This document shows, in pieces, positions 7,454 through 13,307 of a stretch of DNA of 13,307 nucleotides. The notes under the pieces are model-generated. The model worked only from the letters and a program-made list of their open reading frames with translations. It had not been told where the DNA came from and ran no database searches. Location of the stretch: contig DBYM01000045.1 of the NCBI GenBank assembly GCA_002309875.1, positions 860-14,166 of the forward strand, written 5' to 3'. The translations under genes and the position numbers were made by a program. Every line of letters starts with the position of its first letter. The stretch's first letter is position 1. Source of the stretch: Cyanobacteria bacterium UBA1186. Its GTDB lineage: Bacteria; Cyanobacteriota; Vampirovibrionia; Gastranaerophilales; Gastranaerophilaceae.

Positions 7454-8632
7454 TTAATCGATTTCCGGTAATTTTTTCAGATTACCTGCATTGTTGAAGA
7501 AATCAATTGCCTCAAGCAGATTTTTCTGTGTCTCTGTCAGTATGCGGGCATCATTTGCTCTTTCGCTTTTTATTCTTGCAATAGTTTTGAAAGACTTTGC
7601 ACGTAATTCTATAGTGTCATAATAATTTCTTGCAACTCTGCGTAAGTCGGCAAAGGCACTTTTAATAACATTGATATCACCTTCCGACATATTCATAACA
7701 ATATTGTTTTCCATTCCATATACATCAAGATTCTTTGCGGCGCCGAATAATTTTTGGGAAATACCGAGATTCAGCATGGATTTAATCATCGCTATATATC
7801 GTTTTGCGAGCGCAATATCTCTTTCATTTTTCATATTTTTGATAAAAGCCAATTCTCCGAGTTTTCTTGTCTGGCTGTAAACTTTATCTGATTCGTAGGA
7901 TTTGGCTTTGGCAAAATTTTTACCGGGCAATATTATGAGTTCAAACAAGTCAGGGCTTTGGCTTGTATCATCTTCTTTTTTAAATCTGATTTGAACATCT
8001 TCATATCCTGAGTTTGGAGGGTTGCCGATTGAATATTTATATTTCGGTTCGAGTTTACCGACCTGGTCTTCAACGTCATACAACCTGATGTCTAAATCAA
8101 GAACAGAAACTTCTTTCTTTTCAAGTTCCTGTTTTGTCGGCAAATAACCTTTTTTCAGCATTTGTTCGACAGGCACTTCGGTTTTTGCCACAATATAGCC
8201 TCTTTCCTCAAAGGCGGGGAGAATTTTATCATTCAAAATTGACAGATTGTAAATATCCGAACAGTATAATGTTGCCCTGATTGAGTCGGGTACTTTAAAT
8301 GTACCTGAGCGGGAAACTTTTGACCCGCATGCTTCAGGAGATTTTATTGCATGTTTTTCGCAATATGCTCTGTCAAAACTGATTCCGTGGTCTTTAAGTT
8401 TCATTGCGATGGATTCGATAACGTCCATATAAATCGTTGCATTACGCTGCATTTTCCTGACGTGTGCAGGCTTATGAAGTTGATTGATGTATGCTTCGCC
8501 GAGAGTGCTTCCAAACGATACGGAATCATGCGCCAAGGGTTGTGACATTTTTAAACCGTAATTGGTTTTGCCAAAATCTTTGGCTCTTTGAGGTGTAAAC
8601 GCAGATATGTTGTTTAATGCTAAAATCTTCAT
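7454..8632 (-). CDS. Hypothetical protein with a possible divergent RelA/SpoT-like synthetase domain
   Basis: I do not recognise this as a named family. It is 392 aa from the ATG at 8632; an ATG at 8659 would add nine residues, and neither has an SD. I prefer 8632 because MKILALNN resembles the openings of related hypothetical proteins. No signal peptide or membrane helix is seen. The first 45 residues look disordered and contain HDSVSFGST (about 35-43). The middle echoes the order of RelA/SpoT synthetase motifs: PDSIRAT (Asp116, compare DITAVR in Rel), then DKILPAFEERGY, NSGYEDVQ (Tyr210, compare NGYQSLH), FELIIL (Glu231, compare LEVQIRT) and YESDKVYSQTR (compare the EH..Y end). About 50 extra residues sit before the NSGY motif. 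The basic residues before the Asp are poorly kept. The C-terminal 140 residues are helical and Lys/Arg-rich. The resemblance is by eye and could be chance; an inactive or changed-specificity relative is possible. It converges on rel with 3 nt between stop codons. Confidence 0.75.
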   Translation of the reverse strand: MKILALNNISAFTPQRAKDFGKTNYGLKMSQPLAHDSVSFGSTLGEAYINQLHKPAHVRKMQRNATIYMDVIESIAMKLKDHGISFDRAYCEKHAIKSPEACGSKVSRSGTFKVPDSIRATLYCSDIYNLSILNDKILPAFEERGYIVAKTEVPVEQMLKKGYLPTKQELEKKEVSVLDLDIRLYDVEDQVGKLEPKYKYSIGNPPNSGYEDVQIRFKKEDDTSQSPDLFELIILPGKNFAKAKSYESDKVYSQTRKLGELAFIKNMKNERDIALAKRYIAMIKSMLNLGISQKLFGAAKNLDVYGMENNIVMNMSEGDINVIKSAFADLRRVARNYYDTIELRAKSFKTIARIKSERANDARILTETQKNLLEAIDFFNNAGNLKKLPEID

Positions 8633-8679
8633 ATTTTCACACAGAGTTGGTCTTGCCATGCATAAAACCGGTAAATCTT

Positions 8680-8700
8680 AAAAATTGCCTGAGAGCGGCA
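8680..8700 (-). terminator. Possible weak intrinsic terminator after the second acyltransferase gene
   Basis: On the minus strand TGCC (8700-8697), a 7-nt loop and GGCA (8689-8686) form a short stem followed by ATTTTT. It lies 16 nt after the stop of the 8716-9387 gene. A four-base-pair stem is weak, so readthrough into the next gene is likely; it may not be a real terminator. Confidence 0.25.
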
Positions 8701-8715
8701 TCATGTTACGAAATA

Positions 8716-9387
8716 TTAAGATTCTGCCGCAACGGGAAAGTTTACTTCGTCTTTAAATCCTGTCATTTCGCATATTTGTTTTGCCCATTCGGATACGATT
8801 TCGTCATCAGGCAGAGTGTATGAGATAGGTTTCCCGATTTTTATTGTCATATGTTTTTCAAATAATTTATGCGCATATCCGTCAAACCCGCAGACTCCTA
8901 TCGGAATAATGTCCGCTTTATGTTTTTTTGCAAACAGGGTAAAGCCTTTGTTAATATCTTTTATTACGGGCTTTTTTTCTATATGTCCCTGAGGGAAAAT
9001 CCCCAATGCCCAATCCGTATTAAAAATGGCTCTTACGGATTTAAACGTGGCAAGTTCAGGTTTTTCTCTGTTCACGGCAAACCCGCCCAAGGAGTGGCAA
9101 AGTGTTCTCAAAAGCCAATTCTCATCGGTGAACAATTCTTTTTTACCCATATATGCAACTTTTTTCATTACGGCATAAGATGTCATAGGAGGGTCAAGGA
9201 AAGAAACGTGGTTCCCGGCAAATATGACTCTTGAAGTTTCGGGAACATTTTCACGGCCTTCAATTTTCAGATTATACTGAAGTTTTGAAACAGGAATTAC
9301 AACAAGGCACAAAAATATTTTGTACCAAATTGACCGGAGCAGTCCGTAATCTTTTTCAGTCCTCTTGTTGTAATTTTTTTCTTTCAT
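8716..9387 (-). CDS. 1-acyl-sn-glycerol-3-phosphate acyltransferase family protein (PlsC-like), second of a tandem pair
   Basis: Lysophospholipid acyltransferase of the PlsC/LPLAT family, expected to add an acyl chain to lysophosphatidate or a similar acceptor at the inner membrane. The 223-aa protein has a hydrophobic segment at about 20-37, then the catalytic NHVSFLD motif (His60, Asp65; H-x4-D), a GKKELF block (81-86), GGFAVNRE (101-108) and IFPQGHIEKK (130-139), which corresponds to the FPEGTR substrate-binding motif but has Gln133 for Glu. IIPIGVCGF follows later. It is clearly a paralogue of the gene just upstream (same length and motif order). The ATG at 9387 has AAGGA very close upstream within a GGAATAA repeat. 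The gap to the upstream gene is 27 nt, so the two are probably one operon. Which one acts as PlsC, and on what acceptor, cannot be told. Confidence 0.9.
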   Translation of the reverse strand: MKEKNYNKRTEKDYGLLRSIWYKIFLCLVVIPVSKLQYNLKIEGRENVPETSRVIFAGNHVSFLDPPMTSYAVMKKVAYMGKKELFTDENWLLRTLCHSLGGFAVNREKPELATFKSVRAIFNTDWALGIFPQGHIEKKPVIKDINKGFTLFAKKHKADIIPIGVCGFDGYAHKLFEKHMTIKIGKPISYTLPDDEIVSEWAKQICEMTGFKDEVNFPVAAES

Positions 9388-9389
9388 AA

Positions 9390-9407
9390 TTCCTTATTCC
9401 TTATTCC
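9390..9407. repeat. Heptamer repeat TTCCTTA (GGAATAA on the gene strand), about 2.6 copies
   Basis: TTCCTTA at 9390-9396 and 9397-9403 is followed by a partial TTCC at 9404-9407. On the minus strand each copy supplies an AAGGA-type SD core directly before the ATG at 9387, so copy-number change would alter the ribosome-binding site. It fills most of the 27-nt gap between the two acyltransferase genes. Confidence 0.6.
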
Positions 9408-9414
9408 AAAACCT

Positions 9415-10083
9415 TTATACTGCAGTCAATTCTTCAACTTTAAAGCCGGTTAATTCCTCAATGGATTTTTTCCAACTTTCAACCATTTCTTCAACATTAT
9501 CCGAATAAGGAATTATTTTACCTATTCTTATAATTATTTTCCCGGAAAACGGTAAATGTCTTGCTTCCTGCGAGCCTATTATACCTACGGGAAGAATTCC
9601 GCATTTGGTAGTTTTGGCCAGAGAAGCAAACCCCTTGGTAACACTTGTTATTCGCCCGGGCTCTTCCCGTTTGCCCTGCGGGAAAATTGCAAATACCCAT
9701 TCCGTCTTTCTGATTGTCAAAACCGTTCTTATTGTAGAAACGCTTAAATTTTCTCTGTCAACTGCAAAAGCACCAAGCCAATTCAGCCACCAACACAGAA
9801 AAGGATTTTCAAACAATTCTTTTTTAGCCATAAATGCCAAAGGTCTCGGAAAAATAGCCGCAATTGTAGGCGGGTCGAGTGTTGACAAATGATTTGGTGC
9901 AACTATATATTCATTGTGTTTCGGAATATTTTCCTTTCCGTAAACCTCAAGTCTATAGACTAATTTTAGACGAACCATATAGGAAATATGAGTTATTATA
10001 AATTGAAAAATTCCTCTCCATCTGTTGAAGAACTTCTGTTCTCTTGAAGCAGAGTTTCTCTTTTTCTTGTTTTCTTTACTCAT
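9415..10083 (-). CDS. 1-acyl-sn-glycerol-3-phosphate acyltransferase family protein (PlsC-like), first of a tandem pair
   Basis: The other PlsC/LPLAT-family enzyme, 222 aa. It starts with a very basic stretch (about 1-22), then a hydrophobic membrane-associated segment (about 25-43). Seen motifs: PNHLSTLDPP with His65 and Asp70 (H-x4-D), MAKKELF (85-91), LGAFAVDRE (103-111), AIFPQGKREE (132-141) in the FPEGTR place with Gln136 for Glu, and ILPVGIIGS (163-171). Predicted to acylate lysophosphatidate to phosphatidate, taking the product of PlsY. The ATG at 10083 has AAGGAG 10 nt upstream and a promoter at 10109-10138. A substrate other than lysophosphatidate (for example an ornithine- or glyco-lipid precursor) is possible for one of the pair. 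Confidence 0.92.
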   Translation of the reverse strand: MSKENKKKRNSASREQKFFNRWRGIFQFIITHISYMVRLKLVYRLEVYGKENIPKHNEYIVAPNHLSTLDPPTIAAIFPRPLAFMAKKELFENPFLCWWLNWLGAFAVDRENLSVSTIRTVLTIRKTEWVFAIFPQGKREEPGRITSVTKGFASLAKTTKCGILPVGIIGSQEARHLPFSGKIIIRIGKIIPYSDNVEEMVESWKKSIEELTGFKVEELTAV

Positions 10084-10108
10084 TATAAATAAGCTCCTTA
10101 ATGAGGAT

Positions 10109-10138
10109 ATTATATCACAATCGTTTGTTAACTGTCTT
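10109..10138 (-). promoter_or_regulatory. Predicted promoter of the acyltransferase pair (extended -10)
   Basis: On the minus strand a perfect TATAAT (10114-10109) is preceded by TG in extended -10 position (TGATATAAT) and, 18 nt upstream, by AAGACA (10138-10133). The -35 covers the last codons of the 116-aa gene upstream. The predicted start near 10102 gives a leader of about 18 nt with the SD AAGGAG. Confidence 0.6.
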
Positions 10139-10478
10139 TAAAAACATCTTCAAGACGTTTAATCTCTTCTTTTTCCTGCTCGTCATCTTCTTCGGTATCA
10201 TTATCAAGCGGTGAAAGCGTTTTCTTATGTTTTTTTGAATTTAAAACTGAGGCGACATTTGTCATTGCAAGAGAATTCAGAGTTGCTCTCAAAAGTGCGC
10301 TTCTGTCAACAAACGGCTCCTCTCTGTATTGTCCTTCTTCCTCCAGAGGCGGTAGATACATTGCCTCAGAGCCGTATTTATCCTGACTCATTTTTGCAGC
10401 CGTGCCGGAAGCATCTCCGCTTTTAAAGTTAAAAGCGCCGCCAATTCCATAAAATCCTGCTGACCTGTTATCTACCAC
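10128..10478 (-). CDS. Hypothetical protein, 116 aa, acidic C-terminal tail
   Basis: Not recognised. It begins with GTG at 10478, supported by GAGGT 6 nt upstream; no in-frame ATG lies before it. The N terminus is Gly/Ala/Ser-rich (GFYGIGGAFNF, about 8-18). Residues about 57-82 could form one amphipathic helix (DRSALLRATLNSLAMTNV). A short basic patch (KKHKK) is followed by a strongly Glu/Asp-rich end (about 93-105) and a final helix. There is no signal peptide, membrane segment or cysteine. It lies 104 nt after ispE. A possible -10 (TATATT or TATTAT, 10538-10530) precedes it but without a good -35. The SD and the consistent open frame make it likely to be real; its role is unknown. Confidence 0.7.
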   Translation of the reverse strand: MVDNRSAGFYGIGGAFNFKSGDASGTAAKMSQDKYGSEAMYLPPLEEEGQYREEPFVDRSALLRATLNSLAMTNVASVLNSKKHKKTLSPLDNDTEEDDEQEKEEIKRLEDVFKDS

Positions 10479-10582
10479 TATCTGACCTCATGTCGAAGGT
10501 ATTTTCCCTAAATTTCATACCCTCTTAGCATAATATAACCTCTAAAAAAATAATTTGCTAGTTTGTTATACATTTTTACATT

Positions 10583-11434
10583 TTAATTTTCACAAAGACC
10601 GACGCCATTCCCCGTGAAGGCGATATATCTCTTGTATTGGTAACCTTCGCACAATACTAAATTTTGTGTATTTTCAAGTGCATAGAATGCAGAGCCTGAG
10701 CCTGTCATAATCATTTGAGGATAAGTATTTTTGATTGCCTGTAATTCTTTATGCTCATTAATTACAGCCGGCTCAAGAGCATTATACAGGAATTCTTTTA
10801 TGTCTTTACCGTTATTAAGAGCCTCAACCATTTTATCCGTCATGCCGTTTTGCGGCTTTTCTTCCAAATTATCGTATTTTTCGTAGGCTTCTTTTGCGGA
10901 AATTCCCAAATCTTTTGGTTTAACAATTGTTACGGAGTACCCCAAAACAGGAAGTTTTTCCGTAACCTCTCCTCTTGAGGTGGCAAGCAGACACCCGCCT
11001 TCGAGACAGACATTTACGTCTGAGCCTAAGGAGGCGCATAATTCCCGCAATTTTTCATCGGAGAATTTTTCCAAAAGTTGATTTAATCCCCAGAGAGTTC
11101 CCGCAGCATCAGAACTTCCGCCCGCCAAACCTGCCGATACGGGAATATGTTTTTCAATAAAGACTTTTACACTCATATTATCAAGTTCGGCTTCTTTAAG
11201 GTATAATTCAACAGCCTTGTAAACAAGGTTTGTATTATCATAGGGCAGTTCCGAATTTGTACCCGAAAGTGCAATTTCTTTTTTCTCACTCGGGCATGCC
11301 GAAATCGTTAAAAAATCGTAAAGACTTATTGTCTGCATAACGCTTTTAATGTTATGAAACCCGTCATCACGCTTATCCAAGACCTCTAACGTTAAGTTAA
11401 TTTTTGCCGGACATTTAACTCTTATTTCTTCCAT
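10583..11434 (-). CDS. ispE: 4-diphosphocytidyl-2-C-methyl-D-erythritol kinase IspE
   Basis: GHMP-family kinase that phosphorylates the 2-hydroxyl of CDP-methylerythritol with ATP, the fourth step of the MEP route to isopentenyl diphosphate. The 283-aa length is usual. Seen: CPAKINLTLEVLDKRDDGFHN (8-28, with Lys11 at the catalytic lysine place), the glycine-rich ATP loop PVSAGLAGGSSDAAGTL (98-114), GSDVNVCLEGGCLLATSRGE (137-156, Asp139 catalytic) and the late MTGSGSAFYAL motif. The gene is divergent from tmk, and a 252-bp gap with a hairpin separates them. The ATG at 11434 lacks an SD but has a perfect extended -10 ending 7 nt upstream, which suggests a leaderless mRNA. Confidence 0.96.
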   Translation of the reverse strand: MEEIRVKCPAKINLTLEVLDKRDDGFHNIKSVMQTISLYDFLTISACPSEKKEIALSGTNSELPYDNTNLVYKAVELYLKEAELDNMSVKVFIEKHIPVSAGLAGGSSDAAGTLWGLNQLLEKFSDEKLRELCASLGSDVNVCLEGGCLLATSRGEVTEKLPVLGYSVTIVKPKDLGISAKEAYEKYDNLEEKPQNGMTDKMVEALNNGKDIKEFLYNALEPAVINEHKELQAIKNTYPQMIMTGSGSAFYALENTQNLVLCEGYQYKRYIAFTGNGVGLCEN

Positions 11435-11441
11435 ACTTAAT

Positions 11442-11450
11442 ATTATACCA
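11442..11450 (-). promoter_or_regulatory. Predicted leaderless ispE promoter (extended -10)
   Basis: On the minus strand TGGTATAAT (11450-11442) is a perfect -10 with the TG extension. Only 7 nt separate it from the ATG at 11434, so the mRNA should begin at or one base before the start codon. The -35 region is poor (ATTCCA, 17 nt upstream), which extended -10 promoters tolerate. Confidence 0.5.
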
Positions 11451-11585
11451 AAGAATTACTACTTTGGAATATTATGTACACATGGGCAACATGTTAAAAT
11501 GTAAATGTAAGTCGGGGACAGCTAGTGTATCGTCGTATTCGACTCTAAAATAAAAAATATCGCATTATGCTTGTATTCGGCTTAC

Positions 11586-11622
11586 GCTTTACGGGGTTCA
11601 AGAGTATTGAATCCCGTAATGC
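11586..11622. repeat. Strong inverted repeat (13-bp stem, 5-nt loop) between ispE and tmk
   Basis: TTACGGGGTTCAA (11589-11601), loop GAGTA, then TTGAATCCCGTAA (11607-11619). All 13 positions pair, one as G-T; beyond a single T-T mismatch a further GC/GC pair closes the stem (11586-11587 with 11621-11622). It lies just upstream of the predicted tmk promoter and is not followed by a T-run in either direction, so it does not look like a usual terminator. It could be an operator, part of a small RNA, or a relic of a short mobile repeat. Confidence 0.7.
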
Positions 11623-11636
11623 TTTTGTGCGTTTTA

Positions 11637-11665
11637 TTGAACTAACTCTTTGCTTATATTAAAAT
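11637..11665 (+). promoter_or_regulatory. Predicted tmk-prfB promoter
   Basis: TTGAAC (11637-11642), a 17-nt spacer and TAAAAT (11660-11665). The predicted start near 11672 gives a leader of about 15 nt that includes the AGAGGA SD of tmk. It sits 15 nt after the 11586-11622 hairpin. Confidence 0.55.
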
Positions 11666-11686
11666 GGACTTAAAAGAGGAATATTG

Positions 11687-12307
11687 ATGACAAAGGGTTT
11701 GTTTATAACATTTGAAGGAGCGGACGGCTGCGGAAAAACAACGCAGATGAAACTTATTGATGAATATTTGCGAGGTAAGGGTTTCAGAACACTTATGACA
11801 CGTGAGCCGGGAGCAAAAGGTCTTGGCGAAAGAGTCAGAGAGATTCTGCTTAATTATGACGGTGAAGTTTCACCCGCTTGTGAATCCTTTCTTTTTCTTG
11901 CTGACAGAGCGCAGAATATGGACTGCATAATTAAACCTGCGGTTGAAAAGGGTGTGATTGTACTTTGTGACAGACATACGGATTCCACGATTGCTTATCA
12001 GGGTTACGGCAGAGGGGTAAATATTGACGAACTGAAAAACCTTAACAATATTGCAACGGGCGGAAGGAAGCCTGATTTGACAATAGTTTTTGATATTGAT
12101 GTTCAGACCTCGCAGGCTCGTGTCGGAGAAGAAAAGGACAGAATGGAATCTGCAGGGGTTGAATTTTTTGAACGTGTAAGGAAAGGTTATCTTGAAATCG
12201 CAAAGCGGGAGCCTGAAAGAGTTAAGGTTGTGGATTCCATGAGGACCATAGAAGAAATACATAATGAAGTTGTGGAGTTGATTGAAAATGCAATTAGACG
12301 AACTTAA
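11687..12307 (+). CDS. tmk: Thymidylate kinase
   Basis: Phosphorylates dTMP to dTDP with ATP in the cytoplasm, needed for dTTP and DNA synthesis. The 206-aa protein shows FEGADGCGKTTQ (9-20, P-loop), TREPGAKGLGERVREILL (substrate-binding loop with Arg), and CDRHTDSTIAYQGYGRG (the thymidylate kinase signature DRxxxSTxAYQG). The later EEKDRMESAG segment is the LID-like region. I start at the ATG at 11687 because AGAGGA lies 6 nt upstream; a TTG codon directly before it adds one residue only. The last 20 nt overlap prfB, so the two are cotranscribed and probably translationally coupled. Confidence 0.97.
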   Translation: MTKGLFITFEGADGCGKTTQMKLIDEYLRGKGFRTLMTREPGAKGLGERVREILLNYDGEVSPACESFLFLADRAQNMDCIIKPAVEKGVIVLCDRHTDSTIAYQGYGRGVNIDELKNLNNIATGGRKPDLTIVFDIDVQTSQARVGEEKDRMESAGVEFFERVRKGYLEIAKREPERVKVVDSMRTIEEIHNEVVELIENAIRRT

Positions 12308-13307
12308 ACAAAGAGTTGATAAAAACAAGGAGTGTCTTTGACCTTGCAGGTTTGCAGAAGGAACTGTCCCAAATTGAGCAAAAACTCCAATCGCCCGAAG
12401 TTTGGTCTGATCAGAATTTAGCATCGGAACTCGGGCAGAAGTCGCGTGAGATAAAGGAAACTCTTGCTCTTTTTGAAGGCTGGGAAGGTATTATAGAAGA
12501 TGCTCAGACTGCTGATGAAATTGGCGACGAGGAATTAATTAAAGAGAGCGAAAAGGCTCTTGCCGAACTCGAAAAACAACTTGATAAATATGATATTCAG
12601 AAAATGCTTTCGGGCGAATATGATGAGGCTGACGCATTTTTGACGGTTAATGCAGGAGCGGGCGGAACTGATGCACAGGATTGGGCGAGCCTGCTTTTGA
12701 GAATGTACACGAGGTGGGCAGAAGCAAGAGGCTGGAAGGTTGAACTTGTTGACAAGTCCGACGGTGACGAAGCGGGGATAAAGTCGGCCACGATTAAGGT
12801 TACGGGGAAATTTGCTTACGGTTATGCCAAGGCTGAAAAGGGAGTTCACAGGCTCGTAAGGATTTCGCCTTTTAATGCAAACGGCAAAAGGCAGACGAGT
12901 TTTGCTTCGCTCGAGGTTTCACCGATAATTGCGGATTACGAAAAAACGATTATTATTCCGCCTGAGGATATTGAGGTGGATACAATGCGTTCGGGCGGTG
13001 CAGGCGGACAGAATGTTAATAAGGTTGAGACGGCTGTCAGGATTTTGCACAAACCGACGGGAATTGTTGTTAAGTGTCAGCAGGAACGTTCTCAGTTGCA
13101 GAACAAGGAAAACGCAATGCAGATGCTTGCTTCAAAACTTTTGGAAATCAGACAGAGAGAACACGAGAAGAAACTTGCGGAACTCAAGGGCGAGAATTTT
13201 GATATAAACTTTGGCTCACAGATACGTTCTTACGTTTTCCACCCGTATAAGATGGTAAAAGACCACAGAACGGGGTTTGAAGTCGGGAATGTTGATGCGG
13301 TCATGGA
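12288..13307 (+). CDS. prfB: Peptide chain release factor 2 (RF2) with programmed +1 frameshift; 3' end cut by window
   Basis: RF2 reads UGA and UAA stop codons and triggers peptidyl-tRNA hydrolysis on the ribosome. Frame one runs from the ATG at 12288 for 17 codons to CTT and then an in-frame TGA (12339-12341). Shifting +1 after CTT gives GAC at 12340 and a frame open to the window edge. Together about 340 residues are visible; RF2 is usually about 365, so fewer than about 30 are missing. Seen after the shift: the SPF anticodon-like tripeptide (193-195) in RISPFNANGKRQTSF, specific to RF2 rather than RF1 (PxT), and the catalytic GGQ (239-241) in SGGAGGQNVNKVETAVR. It starts inside tmk with GGAG about 10 nt upstream. 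This is a recoding site, not a mutation: the SD-like element, CTT and TGAC are all in standard places. Confidence 0.96.
12327..12342 (+). promoter_or_regulatory. RF2 programmed +1 frameshift signal
   Basis: AAGGAG (12327-12332), a 3-nt spacer, then CTT TGA C (12336-12342). The spacing equals that of E. coli prfB, where an internal SD three bases before CTT pulls the ribosome forward at the UGA. When RF2 is scarce, UGA decoding stalls and the +1 slip yields full RF2, so the enzyme controls its own synthesis. Confidence 0.95.

Noticed and set aside
11593..11615. tRNA T-arm-like GGGGTTCAA...TTGAATCCC
   Set aside because: The paired stem is 13 bp and the loop does not fit a T-arm; no acceptor, D or anticodon arm can be built around it.
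12288..12345. Apparent frameshift or pseudogene at the start of prfB
   Set aside because: The in-frame TGA with AAGGAG and CTT TGA C is the known RF2 recoding signal, not damage.
11870..12424. 184-codon open frame on the minus strand across tmk and prfB
   Set aside because: Opposes two clear genes; composition is that of an antisense frame.
12929..13207. 92-codon Arg/Cys-rich frame on the plus strand
   Set aside because: Out-of-frame reading of prfB over the GGQ region, which is coded in another frame.
1..13307. CRISPR array, insertion sequence, prophage, toxin-antitoxin or defence island
   Set aside because: No regularly spaced repeats, transposase, integrase or phage protein, or toxin-antitoxin pair was seen; gene content is mainly core metabolism and information processing.

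Overview
The window is a compact, AT-rich bacterial chromosomal segment made mostly of housekeeping genes. No mobile element, tRNA, rRNA or CRISPR array was seen. Several traits suggest a non-photosynthetic relative of Cyanobacteria from the gut (Candidatus Melainabacteria / Gastranaerophilales): PlsY carries GSGSTGATNV and GGKSVASG, which I associate with cyanobacterial PlsY; a MEP-pathway ispE is present; there is a large P-loop/TPR protein; and a hypothetical protein has a short N-terminal SVSFGS motif that I associate with that group. This placement is inference from memory, not from a search. A Clostridia-like Firmicute is the main alternative.

Layout. (1) Positions 1-4500, minus strand: a P-loop NTPase/TPR protein is followed by rsmG with an 8-nt ATGCCTGA overlap. 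After a promoter-bearing gap comes a thiamine-diphosphate 2-oxo-acid decarboxylase of the pyruvate/indolepyruvate type, cut by the left window edge. (2) Positions 4501-7450, plus strand: plsY, divergent from the TPR gene, then a full-length bifunctional rel/spoT. (3) Positions 7454-11434, minus strand: ispE, a 116-aa acidic hypothetical protein, two tandem PlsC-type acyltransferases, and a hypothetical protein of about 392 aa whose middle part resembles a divergent RelA/SpoT synthetase domain. This last gene meets rel tail to tail with a 3-nt gap. (4) Positions 11687-13307, plus strand: tmk overlaps prfB (release factor 2), which carries a textbook +1 programmed frameshift; prfB is cut by the right edge.

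How the genes work together. PlsY makes lysophosphatidate and the two PlsC-like enzymes may carry out the next acylation, so membrane-lipid synthesis recurs across the window. Rel sets (p)ppGpp levels. RsmG and RF2 act in translation, Tmk in dTTP supply and IspE in isoprenoid precursor supply. The decarboxylase probably removes CO2 from pyruvate or aromatic/branched 2-oxo acids to give an aldehyde.

Points worth a second look. Three genes (the P-loop/TPR gene, rel and ispE) lack a Shine-Dalgarno sequence and have a good -10 box ending only 6-9 nt before their ATG, which predicts leaderless or near-leaderless mRNAs. Genes with ordinary leaders (plsY, tmk, the first acyltransferase) do have SD sequences. 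Other points are the RelA/SpoT-like hypothetical protein beside rel, the Walker A motif with Arg in place of Ser/Thr, the FPQG motif in both acyltransferases, and a 13-bp hairpin between ispE and tmk. I saw no convincing undescribed multi-gene system.
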